A DNA stretch of 64,000 nucleotides from Oscillospiraceae bacterium (lineage in GTDB: Bacteria; Bacillota; Clostridia; Oscillospirales; Oscillospiraceae): NCBI GenBank assembly GCA_031262405.1, contig JAISHS010000001.1:1-64000 (forward strand), written 5' to 3'. The position numbers and the translations under genes were made by a program. The notes beneath the pieces are model-generated. The model made no database searches, was not told the DNA's origin, and was given only the letters and a program-made list of their open reading frames with translations. Position 1 is the first letter of the stretch. Every line of letters begins with the position of its first letter. This document shows positions 24,975 to 33,266 of the stretch, piece by piece.

Positions 24975-25919
24975 TCACTTGTCCGAGAGGTTACTGAAAA
25001 TCCTGTCCAGCAGTTCGCCGTCGTCCCGCTGCCTTGTAGCGGAGGGCGGCGCTTTTGCGGCTGTCTGCGTTCTTCTGTCGCCGGAGCCAATTTCCTCAGC
25101 GGAGTGCAGCCCCTTGTTGTGCCAGTTTTGCAAAATTGAGTTCATATATTTCCACTGCAGGCCGCCGGTCTTAATTACGGTTCTGTCATACGCCTCGGCT
25201 ATTGCCTCGGCGTCGAAGCCCAAGCCCAGCCAGCCCTCGACATATATCCGCTCCGTGGAGGAGAAGTTGCGCCCGTTAATCTGTAAAATGCGCTTGATCT
25301 CATTTAGCTTTCCCGAGAGCCGACGCCGCTCCTGCAGATATTCCTCCGCGCGCTCGAGCGTCATAATCTCGCGGTTGAACCAGACATAGCCCTCCTTCTC
25401 GATGGACTTCATAGAGGGAAGCCGACTTGTTCCGCCGCGTTCTCGCGAAGCTTCCACGCAGTGGCTCACTAGGAGGATTATAACCTCCGCCGGGAGTTTT
25501 AAGTAGTCATACAGCCCGAAAAGGACTTTTAAATCCGCGCCCGTCATTGTTTTGCCGAGAATCCGCTGGGTTTCGTCGACGACCGCGGGAAAGTCGCTGC
25601 CCTTTCCGCTTTGCCTTGCTATGTCCTCTGCCGTGTATTCGGGAAGCTCGTCCGCCGGGGTCGGAGCAGGCTTTGTCTGAGAGCGTCCCGCGCCGAAGAG
25701 CCCCGCCGCGCGAAGTCTCTCTGCGGCTCTTTTAAGCTCCGGCTCCGTCAGTCCCAGAGCCGCCGCCGCGTCCGAGATTGAAAAGTCTCCGGCCCGGCGC
25801 AGCGCGTAGAGATAGAGCAGGGCACAGTCGCCGTCGTGCAGCGCCAGCAGCCTGTCCGCCTCCGCGCCTGACAGCGCCAGAGCGTCTGAGCCGAGCGGCC
25901 TGTATAGATTGTCTCTCAT
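24975..25919 (-). CDS. DnaD-domain replication initiation protein
   Basis: A 314-residue protein from the ATG at 25919. Earlier in-frame ATGs at 25964 and 25946 lie at or near the predicted transcription start and have no ribosome binding site, whereas GGGAGAAG precedes 25919. The N-terminal winged-helix-like part (GDCALLYLYALRRAGDFSIS) is followed by two DnaD-like domains. One is VVDETQRILGKTMTGADLKV, then LFGLYDYLKLPAEVIILLVS. The other is RIYVEGWLGLGFDAEAIAEA, then YDRTV, with the closing WKYMNSILQNWHNKGL motif. DnaD proteins remodel DNA at the origin or at stalled forks. It precedes the loader gene in the same operon. Confidence 0.9.
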   Translation of the reverse strand: MRDNLYRPLGSDALALSGAEADRLLALHDGDCALLYLYALRRAGDFSISDAAAALGLTEPELKRAAERLRAAGLFGAGRSQTKPAPTPADELPEYTAEDIARQSGKGSDFPAVVDETQRILGKTMTGADLKVLFGLYDYLKLPAEVIILLVSHCVEASRERGGTSRLPSMKSIEKEGYVWFNREIMTLERAEEYLQERRRLSGKLNEIKRILQINGRNFSSTERIYVEGWLGLGFDAEAIAEAYDRTVIKTGGLQWKYMNSILQNWHNKGLHSAEEIGSGDRRTQTAAKAPPSATRQRDDGELLDRIFSNLSDK

Positions 25920-25966
25920 GCGCGCATCTTCTCCCGTGAACTTCATTTCGTGAACGTAGGACATAC

Positions 25967-25995
25967 AGTATATCACAGTAAAAAAAATTTGACAA
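25967..25995 (-). promoter_or_regulatory. Promoter of the DnaD-loader operon
   Basis: On the minus strand TTGTCA (25995-25990) and TATACT (25972-25967) are separated by 17 bp. Transcription would start near 25960, which argues for the downstream start codon at 25919. Confidence 0.75.
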
Positions 25996-25999
25996 TACA

Positions 26000-26830
26000 G
26001 TTTTCGGCGTTATACGGCCGCCTACCTGGCGGCACCAATTTCCCGCGCTCCGCGCGGGGACGTTATTCTTCTATCTCTAGCGTGACAGCGTGGCACCCAC
26101 GCTGAGGGGTGTTACCCCATTTCTCTTTTTGTTCGCAAAAAGAGAAACCGGGTAACGCCTGAAAGAGAAAAACGATTGGGGGCTTCTCGAAGCGCCCCCA
26201 AGCCCCCCCACCGACCAAGGGGCTTCGAGCCAGCCCCTTGGAACCCTGGCTACCGGGACTGGTGGTCACGAGCAGGGACGAGGGACGAGGGGACGGGGGA
26301 CGAAGGCGGTAGCCGTGGGGGATTCCGGGTCAAGCCCGGAATGACGGTGGGGGGTGAGCCCCCGTCCTTCGTCCTTCGTCCTCCGTCCCAGCGCGTACCC
26401 ACCGCAGTAGCGACCGTTACGAAGTAAGAGAGCGATCCTGTCCGCGTAGCGGCACGCTCCAACAGAGCGAAGCGTCATTGGGTTCCTTTCTTTGCGGGGA
26501 GTCAAGAGGGGAGCTTTTCTTTCGCAAAAGAAAGCTTCCCTTTTGCGCCGTCCGCGCAGGACGCCCCGGCGTGGCAACGCCGTGTCTCCGCTGTCGCCGC
26601 AGCGACAGCTAAAACGCCTCGCCGTGGGGACGGCGATTTCTCCGCCGCTTCTGAGGAAGCGGCGCGGGCGCGCAATGCGAGCCCCTACGATTCCAGAGGA
26701 CAGAGGCGAGAGGACAGAAGACAGACGGGGAGTGCGCGGAATGACGGGGGGATTCCGGGTCAAGCCCGGAATGACGGTGGGGGGGCGAAGGACGGGGGAC
26801 AGGGGTATGCCCAGTGGGCGGCGTTGAAAA
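26000..26830. repeat. Gene-free, repeat-rich intergenic region
   Basis: About 950 bp without a credible gene. It holds a perfect 12-bp hairpin TTTCTCTTTTTG / CAAAAAGAGAAA (loop TTCG, about 26121-26148) and a similar imperfect hairpin around 26511-26542 (GAGCTTTTCTTT / AAAGAAAGCTTC). It also has two CATTCCGGG palindromes (26309-26350 and 26736-26780), a GACGAGGGACGAGGGGACGG low-complexity run and a short GGCGAGAGGACAGAAGACAG unit that also occurs at 4740-4759. Reading frames here are repeat translations, not genes. Confidence 0.6.
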
Positions 26831-26944
26831 TTTGTTTCACCAATCACTGAAAATTTTGCTTTTCGTATGAGTGAATATGTGGTAAACTATAGGTCTAACA
26901 AGCTTGATTTATAATTACAACAGAGATATACGGAGGAGCGCACC

Positions 26945-28141
26945 ATGACAAATAAAGATTTGAGCCGAATTTTTACGTCCGAGTCCGTTACTGAGGGACA
27001 TCCCGACAAGGTCTGCGACCAGATTTCAGACGCGGTTTTGGATTTTATAATCGACAACGACAAAAAAGCGCGCGTCGCCTGCGAGTGTATAGTAAACACC
27101 GGAATGGTAGTGGTCTTCGGCGAGATAAGCACGGACGTCTATGCGGATATTCCCGCGATAGCCAGAAAAACTCTGGACGAAATTGGCTATAACAACCCCG
27201 ACTTCGGCTTTGACGCCAAGAGCTGCGCTGTGCTCACCTCTATAGACGAGCAGAGCCCGGACATTGCGATGGGCGTCGGAAACGCGCTTGAGACCCGCGA
27301 AGTTGAGGGGGTCTTTGACATAGGCGCGGGGGATCAGGGTATGATGTTCGGCTTTGCCTGCGACGAGACCCCGGAGCTTATGCCCGCGCCCATTTCCTAT
27401 GCCCATAAGCTCTCAAAGCGGCTTGCGGACGTGCGGCGTTCGGGCGAATTTCCCTGGCTGCGCCCGGACGGCAAGTCTCAGGTCTCCGTGCGTTACGGAG
27501 CAAACGGAGAGATTCTTGACATTCCCGCCGTTGTCGTCTCGACCCAGCATTCGCCGGACGTGTCACAGAAAATTTTGCACGAGGCGATTATTGAGACGGT
27601 AATTAAGCCCATAATACCCCCGGAGCTTCTTTCCGACAAGACCGATTTCTTCATCAACCCCACCGGGCGCTTTGTCGTCGGCGGGCCTGTCGGCGACTCG
27701 GGTCTCACGGGGCGCAAGATTATCGTCGACACCTACGGCGGCTATGCCTGTCACGGCGGCGGCGCGTTTTCCGGAAAGGACCCGACGAAGATTGACCGCT
27801 CGGGCGCCTATATGGCGCGCTATATCGCCAAGAACCTCGTCGCGGCGGGACTTGCCAGACAGTGTCAGATCGAGTTTGCCTATGCAATCGGCGTGGCGCA
27901 GCCCGTTTCTGTTTATCTCGAGACCTATGGTACGGGAGTTCTTCCGGATGAGAAGCTTCTCGGGCTGCTGCTCGATAATTTTGACCTGCGCCCGGCTAAG
28001 ATAATTGAGCGGCTAGACCTTCTGCGCCCGATCTATCGGCAGACGGCTGCCTATGGGCACTTCGGACGCACGGATATTGATCTGCCCTGGGAAAAGATTG
28101 ACGTGGCGGAGAGCCTAAAAGCTCAGGCGGAGAGGCTCTGA
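26945..28141 (+). CDS. metK: S-adenosylmethionine synthetase
   Basis: A 398-residue protein of standard length. It makes SAM from methionine and ATP. Visible signatures: [20 protein letters not shown] (ATP/Met binding), [20 protein letters not shown] (the GAGDQGxMFGYA motif, with Phe for Tyr) and [20 protein letters not shown] (the [16 protein letters not shown] motif). GGAGGAG precedes the ATG. No SAM riboswitch is visible in the 110 bp upstream. Its stop overlaps the start of rlmB (TGATG), so the two are cotranscribed. Confidence 0.98.
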   Translation: MTNKDLSRIFTSESVTEGHPDKVCDQISDAVLDFIIDNDKKARVACECIVNTGMVVVFGEISTDVYADIPAIARKTLDEIGYNNPDFGFDAKSCAVLTSIDEQSPDIAMGVGNALETREVEGVFDIGAGDQGMMFGFACDETPELMPAPISYAHKLSKRLADVRRSGEFPWLRPDGKSQVSVRYGANGEILDIPAVVVSTQHSPDVSQKILHEAIIETVIKPIIPPELLSDKTDFFINPTGRFVVGGPVGDSGLTGRKIIVDTYGGYACHGGGAFSGKDPTKIDRSGAYMARYIAKNLVAAGLARQCQIEFAYAIGVAQPVSVYLETYGTGVLPDEKLLGLLLDNFDLRPAKIIERLDLLRPIYRQTAAYGHFGRTDIDLPWEKIDVAESLKAQAERL

Positions 28142-28902
28142 TGGATTTTGACGGCGAAAGACAGGATTTAATAGAGGGGCGCAACGCCGTTATCGAGGCT
28201 CTGCGCGCCGGGCGGGTGCTCGACAAGATTTATGTCCAGCGCGGCGAAACGGACAAGACTCTGGGCTTTATCGCCTCGAAGGCGCGTGAAACAGGCTGCG
28301 TCGTGGTCTCGGCGGACAAGCGTAAGCTTGACGCGATGAGCCAGACCCACGCCCATCAGGGCGTGATCGCGGTAGCTGCCCTTCGGGAGTATTCCTCGGT
28401 TTCGGACATACTCACCATAGCTCAAGAGCGGGGTGAGCCGCCCTTCGTGGTTGTCTGCGACGAGATAACAGATCCTCACAACCTGGGCGCGATCATTAGA
28501 ACGGCGGAGTGCGCAGGCGCGCACGGCGTTATTATTCCAAAGCGGCGCAGCGCTTCTCTTACCGCCATAATCGAGAAGACCAGCGCCGGGGCCATCGAGC
28601 ACATTGCCGTCGCGCGGGTGCCGAATTTAAACTCCGCTCTGCGAGAATTGAAGGCCGCCGGACTCTGGATTTATGGGGCGTCCGCCGCCGGAGACAGACC
28701 GCTCTGGAAGACGGATTTGCTAGGCCCCGCCTGTTTTGTAATCGGCTCGGAGGGCGAGGGCATGAGCCGCCTCGTTGAGGAAAGCTGTGATTTTTTGGTG
28801 AGCATACCAATGAGCGGCAGGGTGCAGTCGCTTAACGCTTCGGCGGCGGCCGCGGTTATGTTATATGAAGCCCTGCGGCAGCGAGAGGGCGGCGCGGAGT
28901 AG
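28141..28902 (+). CDS. rlmB: 23S rRNA 2'-O-ribose methyltransferase (TrmH/SpoU family)
   Basis: A 253-residue SPOUT methyltransferase. The N-terminal substrate-binding part (LIEGRNAVIEALRAGRVLDK) leads to motif 1 DEITDPHNLGAIIRTAECAG, motif 2 CFVIGSEGEGMSRLVEESCD and motif 3 VSIPMSGRVQSLNASAAAAV. These are the trefoil-knot SAM-binding motifs of RlmB, which methylates G2251 in E. coli 23S rRNA. Other TrmH-family targets are possible. It lies directly downstream of metK, which supplies its methyl donor. Confidence 0.93.
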   Translation: MDFDGERQDLIEGRNAVIEALRAGRVLDKIYVQRGETDKTLGFIASKARETGCVVVSADKRKLDAMSQTHAHQGVIAVAALREYSSVSDILTIAQERGEPPFVVVCDEITDPHNLGAIIRTAECAGAHGVIIPKRRSASLTAIIEKTSAGAIEHIAVARVPNLNSALRELKAAGLWIYGASAAGDRPLWKTDLLGPACFVIGSEGEGMSRLVEESCDFLVSIPMSGRVQSLNASAAAAVMLYEALRQREGGAE

Positions 28903-28911
28903 TTTTACTAT

Positions 28912-31005
28912 ATGGATAACACCGACAACAATTTAGATTTTCTGCCGGAGGACGAGGGCTTATCTGTCGACGACATTCTGGCGGAATTTAAGGCGCGCGG
29001 AAGGCTTGAGGCTCCTCCCCCGGAGCCGCCGGAGGATGCGTTCTATGAGGACGCGCCGATTTCAGAGGCGGATCCCCTTTCGGCTTCGCCGGCGGAGCGC
29101 GCCTTTGACCGCGACCTTGCCCTGGACTTTGAGATTCCGGACGAGCTTTTTGAGGCGCAAGAGATTAACGAGCGCACGGACAAAGCCTATGCCGCTTCCG
29201 GCAATTACGCCGCGCGAAGCGCGGACTATTCCGGGATTGACGAGCAGACCGTTTCTCTGCGCGATAGATTTTTAGAGCCCCTTGCTAGGCTTTTGGCGGG
29301 CTCTGCGGAAAAGCGCGCGGCGCGGCGGCGCGAGGCGTCCCTTCGTCTTCTGGACGAGGAGGAAAATCGCCCCCCGGAGCTTAAGCCCGGAAAGGCCGCC
29401 GCCTTTTATGCGGCTCAGGCGGGCGCGCAGCGGCTTCGCGGCGTTTTGGCCTGCCTTGTGGCGCTGCCGCTGCTCTGGCTCTCTCTGGGTCTGCCGGCGG
29501 CGGGGTCTCTGGGCGCTTCGCCTGTTATCAAGGCGCTCGTGTGTCTGGTGCTGGAGCTTGTTATTGTGATAATCGGGCTCGACGTTTTTACGGCGGGCAT
29601 ACTCACCCTCTTTCGCAGGAGGCCGGGTGCGGATACGCTCGTGGCCGTGTCCTGTCTCGTCTCCGCCGTGGACGCCGCCGTAATCGCCTACACGGGCGAT
29701 ATCAAGGTCGGGCTGCCCTTCTGCGCGGCGAGCGCGCTTTGTATGATCTGTGCCATTTGGGGCAACTTCTTCTCCTGCCGCGCGCTGGAATGCAGCTGTG
29801 CCTCCGCCGGAGCCGTGAGCGAGCCCTCGGTTGTCATCTCGCTGCCGGGGCTTGATGGTCAGGGCGCGATTCTCGCCAAGCTAAAGCGTCCCCCGACGGG
29901 GTTTGTGCGCGAGGCTGAGGGGGCGGATTTGCTAGAGCGCGCCTATCGCTTTGCCGCGCCGATTCTGCTGATTGCGGCTCTTGTGCTGAGTTTGTTTGTC
30001 TTTGTGACGTCGGAGGCTTGCGACAGCTTTTCGCACACGCTTGCAGCGACGCTGTGTGTTTGCGCGGGGTTTACCTCCGCGCTGGGGTTTAGTTTTCCCT
30101 TCTATGTGCTGTCAAAGCGGCTTAAGAGCAGCGGCGTCGCCCTTGCCGGATATTCCGGTGCGGCGGGAATTGGCCGCGCTCGGCGGGTTCAGGTGATGGA
30201 CACGGACGTCTTTCCCGCGCGTACCATGTCGATTGCGGATGTGTCAATTGCCGCGCACGAGAGCGCCGATACCGTTATCTCGTATACCGGCAGCGTAATC
30301 GCCGCCGCCGCGATGGGCATCTCCCCTCTGTTTGTGAGTCTTATGCGGAAGAACGGCTGCACCCTACAGCGGGTGGAGGATTTTGCCTGTCACGAGGGCG
30401 GCGGGCTTGTTGCGCGGATAAACGGCGCGCTGGTTTATGTAGGCTCGTCGGGCTTCATGCAGCTGATGGGCATTCGCCTGCCGAAGGGTACGGCGCAAAA
30501 AACCGCCGTCTATACGGCGATTAACGACGCTCTTGCGGGGGTGTTTTCAATTAACTATAAACCCGTGACGAGCGTTCAGCACGCTCTTGTGACCCTCATG
30601 CGCGCGAGGATGGAGCCGATTTTTGCGGTGCGCGATTTTCTAATAACGCCGCTGCTCGTGAGCTCTAAATTCCGCCTGCCGATGAAGGACTATATCTTCC
30701 CGACCTTCGCGGAGCGATATCGCCTCTCCTCACAGCAGGAGACGGAAGCCGCCGGCGTCGTGGCGGTCTTCGCGCGCGGCGGACTGAATTCCATCGCGGG
30801 TGTGGCGGCGCGAGGGCGAAAGCTCTATAACAGGACGCGCATTCTGCTGGCGGTCTCGCTGGCGGGCGCGCTGGCGGGCGCGGTGCTTGTGCTCTCGCTG
30901 TGCCGCTCCGGCTCCTATGACGCCGCCAGCTGCGGAAACCTCATCGCGTATATGCTGCTATTTCTGCTGCCTACGTTTATAGTGAGCTGGGATTTGCGAA
31001 ATTGA
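28912..31005 (+). CDS. Membrane protein with a degenerate P1B-type ATPase fold (probable pseudoenzyme)
   Basis: A 697-residue membrane protein. The N-terminal 150 residues are acidic and hydrophilic (SVDDILAEFKARGR, proline-rich). Then come helices in P1B-ATPase order: LVIVIIGLDVFTAGILTLFR and RRPGADTLVAVSCLVSAVDA (about 237), matching the family's 'RRxxxMDTLVALG' segment. CVCAGFTSALGFSFPFYVLS (about 382) stands where CPCALGLATP should be. VQVMDTDVFPARTM (about 426) stands where the phosphorylation motif DKTGTLT should be. ACHEGGGLVARINGALVYVG (about 491) matches the ATP-domain 'GxGv.a.v.G..v.vG' segment. No TGD or GDGxND is present and the HP motif is missing. It therefore keeps the fold but cannot be a normal metal pump. 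It lies behind metK-rlmB with a 9-nt gap. Confidence 0.75.
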   Translation: MDNTDNNLDFLPEDEGLSVDDILAEFKARGRLEAPPPEPPEDAFYEDAPISEADPLSASPAERAFDRDLALDFEIPDELFEAQEINERTDKAYAASGNYAARSADYSGIDEQTVSLRDRFLEPLARLLAGSAEKRAARRREASLRLLDEEENRPPELKPGKAAAFYAAQAGAQRLRGVLACLVALPLLWLSLGLPAAGSLGASPVIKALVCLVLELVIVIIGLDVFTAGILTLFRRRPGADTLVAVSCLVSAVDAAVIAYTGDIKVGLPFCAASALCMICAIWGNFFSCRALECSCASAGAVSEPSVVISLPGLDGQGAILAKLKRPPTGFVREAEGADLLERAYRFAAPILLIAALVLSLFVFVTSEACDSFSHTLAATLCVCAGFTSALGFSFPFYVLSKRLKSSGVALAGYSGAAGIGRARRVQVMDTDVFPARTMSIADVSIAAHESADTVISYTGSVIAAAAMGISPLFVSLMRKNGCTLQRVEDFACHEGGGLVARINGALVYVGSSGFMQLMGIRLPKGTAQKTAVYTAINDALAGVFSINYKPVTSVQHALVTLMRARMEPIFAVRDFLITPLLVSSKFRLPMKDYIFPTFAERYRLSSQQETEAAGVVAVFARGGLNSIAGVAARGRKLYNRTRILLAVSLAGALAGAVLVLSLCRSGSYDAASCGNLIAYMLLFLLPTFIVSWDLRN

Positions 31006-31008
31006 CCC

Positions 31009-31037
31009 TTGCAAAGCGGGTGCCTTGCGTGTATAAT
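31009..31037 (+). promoter_or_regulatory. Promoter of the EF-G-like gene
   Basis: TTGCAA (31009-31014) and a perfect TATAAT (31032-31037) are separated by 17 bp, immediately after the stop of the pseudo-ATPase gene. The leader is about 60 nt. Confidence 0.75.
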
Positions 31038-31103
31038 ACTTGTGTTTGCGACTTAAAATCGGCGCGATTAAGCGTTTTATAATATAAGGAATGGAGATCA
31101 CCA

Positions 31104-33146
31104 ATGAGCTACGCAACAAAAGACATAAGAAATATCTGCCTGTTTGGCCACGGAGGCAGCGGAAAAACCACTCTTACGGAGAGCCTGCTGTACTGCACGG
31201 GCGCAATTGACCGTCAGGGCAGAGTTCCGGACGGCAACACCGTCTGCGACTATGACGCGGAGGAGACCCGCCGTCAGATAACGATTTCGGCGGCGATAGC
31301 GCCTATTGAGTTCGGCGGCGTGAAGATAAACGTCCTCGACTGCCCCGGCTATTTTGACTTCGCCTCTGAGGCTGCCGGCGCGCTGCGCGTCTGCGAGACG
31401 GGGCTGCTGCTATTAACCGCGAAGGACGGCATATCCGTCGGCGCCGAGCGCGGCTGGAAAATGCTTAAAAAGGCCGCCAAGCCGACGATGTTTTATATAT
31501 CGAAGCTCGATGAGGACAATGGCGACTTTGACGCGGTGCTCTCCTCTCTCCAGAGCAAATACGGCACCTCTGTCTGCGCGGTGACAGCGCCCCTTTCTGA
31601 TGGCTCGGGCGTAATGGACCTCGTTCACGACTGCGCCTATACGACCAAGGGCGCGAAGACCACGAAAATTGCGATTCCGGACGCCGACCGCGCGCGCGCG
31701 GACGAGCTTCGCGAGGTGCTCATGGAGGCAGCCGCGACCACGGAAGAGCTCATGGAAAAATATCTCGACGAGATGGAGCTTAATGAGAGCGAAATCGTCG
31801 AGGGACTTCGCGCGGGAGTGCTTGAGCGCAGCGTATTTCCCGTACTCTGCGGCAGCGCAATCTCCGCCCTCGGCAGCCAGAGCGTGCTGAGCGCGATTTC
31901 CGAATATGCCCCCTCTCCCGACATGGCGCCCCCGGTCAAGACCGTAGGCGGCGAGGATATAGCCTGCGATCCCCTAGGCACCACGACGGCCTTTGTCTTT
32001 AAGACCCTCTCGGATCAGTTCGGCAAATATTCAATCGTCAAGGTAATCGCCGGCAAGATAACCCCCGACCACGCCCTGCGCAACAGCCGCACGGATAACG
32101 TTGACAAGCTGGGCAGACTCTATACCCTCACCGGCAAGAAGAACGCCGAGGTTAAGGAGCTGGTCTGCGGCGACATCGGCGCAATCGGCAAGATGGACTA
32201 TAAGACCGGCGACACCTTAGTCGACAGCCGCACGATAGTCGAGCTTCCGCGAATTGAAACGGCCGAGCCCGTCTATTCCATGGCAATCGCCCCCAAGGTG
32301 AAGGGTCAAGAGGAGAAAATCGGAACGGGTCTTGCCCGACTCAACGAGGAGGACATCTCCTTCACGGTCGTCAACAACCCCGAAACCCACCAGCTCGTGC
32401 TCTCCGGCGCGGGAGACATTCAGCTCGACGTGCTCTGCGCGAAGCTTCGCAACCGCTTCGGCGTCGAGAGCGAGCTTACCCCCGCGAGAGTCCCCTACAG
32501 GGAGAAGATAAAGAAAAAGGTGGAGGCGCACGGCCGCCACAAGAAGCAGTCCGGCGGCAGCGGTCAGTTCGGCGACGTTTGGATTCGTTTCGAGCCGCAG
32601 TTTGACGACAACGACCTCGTCTTCGCGGAGGAGGTCTTCGGCGGCAGCGTTCCGCGCAACTTCTTCCCCGCCGTTGAAAAGGGTCTGCGCGAGTCTATTC
32701 ACCACGGCGTCCTCGCGGGCTATCCGATGGTGAACCTCAAGGCCACGCTCTATGACGGCAGCTATCACCCCGTTGACTCCAACGAAATCGCCTTCAAAAC
32801 CGCCGCTCAGCTGGCTTATAAGGACGGCATCCCCAAGGCTCAGCCGACGCTTCTCGAGCCTATCGGAATACTTGCCGTGAACGTTCCCAGCGACAACATG
32901 GGCGACGTTATCGGCGACCTCAACAAGCGGCGCGGCCGCGTGATGGGCATGAACCCGGACGACGACGGCAACACCGTCATTGACGCCGAGGTGCCTATGG
33001 CGGAGATGAGCAGCTATGCCATCGACCTGCGCTCCATGTCCCAGGGCCGCGGCAGCTTCGTGTTTAAGTTTGACCGCTATGAAGAGGCTCCCGGGAATAT
33101 TCAGCAGAAGATTATCGAGGAAGCCAAGGCACTGGCGGAGGAGTAA
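31104..33146 (+). CDS. Elongation factor G-like GTPase (EF-G2 type)
   Basis: A 680-residue translational GTPase with all EF-G domains. G1 is CLFGHGGSGKTTLTESLLY, not the AHIDAGKTT of true EF-G. G3 is NVLDCPGYFDFASEAAGALR, with Tyr in place of the catalytic His of DTPGH. G4 is FYISKLDEDNGDF, in place of NKxD. The DYDAEETRRQITIS switch region and these changes are shared by the EF-G2 group of Gram-positives, whose role is unclear. Domain IV has GGSGQFGDVWIRFEPQFDD and GGSVPRNFFPAVEKGLRES. The C-terminal domain has GILAVNVPSDNMGDVIGDLN and RRGRVMGMN. It is a paralogue, not the main EF-G: no str operon genes are near. Confidence 0.92.
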   Translation: MSYATKDIRNICLFGHGGSGKTTLTESLLYCTGAIDRQGRVPDGNTVCDYDAEETRRQITISAAIAPIEFGGVKINVLDCPGYFDFASEAAGALRVCETGLLLLTAKDGISVGAERGWKMLKKAAKPTMFYISKLDEDNGDFDAVLSSLQSKYGTSVCAVTAPLSDGSGVMDLVHDCAYTTKGAKTTKIAIPDADRARADELREVLMEAAATTEELMEKYLDEMELNESEIVEGLRAGVLERSVFPVLCGSAISALGSQSVLSAISEYAPSPDMAPPVKTVGGEDIACDPLGTTTAFVFKTLSDQFGKYSIVKVIAGKITPDHALRNSRTDNVDKLGRLYTLTGKKNAEVKELVCGDIGAIGKMDYKTGDTLVDSRTIVELPRIETAEPVYSMAIAPKVKGQEEKIGTGLARLNEEDISFTVVNNPETHQLVLSGAGDIQLDVLCAKLRNRFGVESELTPARVPYREKIKKKVEAHGRHKKQSGGSGQFGDVWIRFEPQFDDNDLVFAEEVFGGSVPRNFFPAVEKGLRESIHHGVLAGYPMVNLKATLYDGSYHPVDSNEIAFKTAAQLAYKDGIPKAQPTLLEPIGILAVNVPSDNMGDVIGDLNKRRGRVMGMNPDDDGNTVIDAEVPMAEMSSYAIDLRSMSQGRGSFVFKFDRYEEAPGNIQQKIIEEAKALAEE

Positions 33147-33186
33147 TCAGTTAATAGATATTTGCTGTTACCGCATTGACAGCGCA

Positions 33187-33213
33187 GCCCCGCCCGGGTA
33201 CGGGCGGGGCGTT
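33187..33213. terminator. GC-rich hairpin between the EF-G2 and asnB genes
   Basis: GCCCCGCCCG (33187-33196) and CGGGCGGGGC (33201-33210) form a perfect 10-bp stem with loop GGTA, between convergent genes. The T-tract is poor (GTTATTA), so termination is likely but not certain. AT-arm repeat fragments flank it. Confidence 0.6.
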
Positions 33214-33266
33214 ATTATGGCCGCGCAATGCGCGGAAAGCTAGTGTGGCGTGATATTTAATAATCA

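Noticed and set aside
26266..26847. 193-codon minus-strand frame in the gene-free stretch
   Set aside because: Its peptide is translation of the palindromic repeats (segments such as TVIPGLTRNPP occur at every repeat copy) and it has no ribosome binding site.
26826..26944. SAM riboswitch before metK
   Set aside because: No four-way-junction core or kink-turn sequence of SAM-I type, and the leader is too short.
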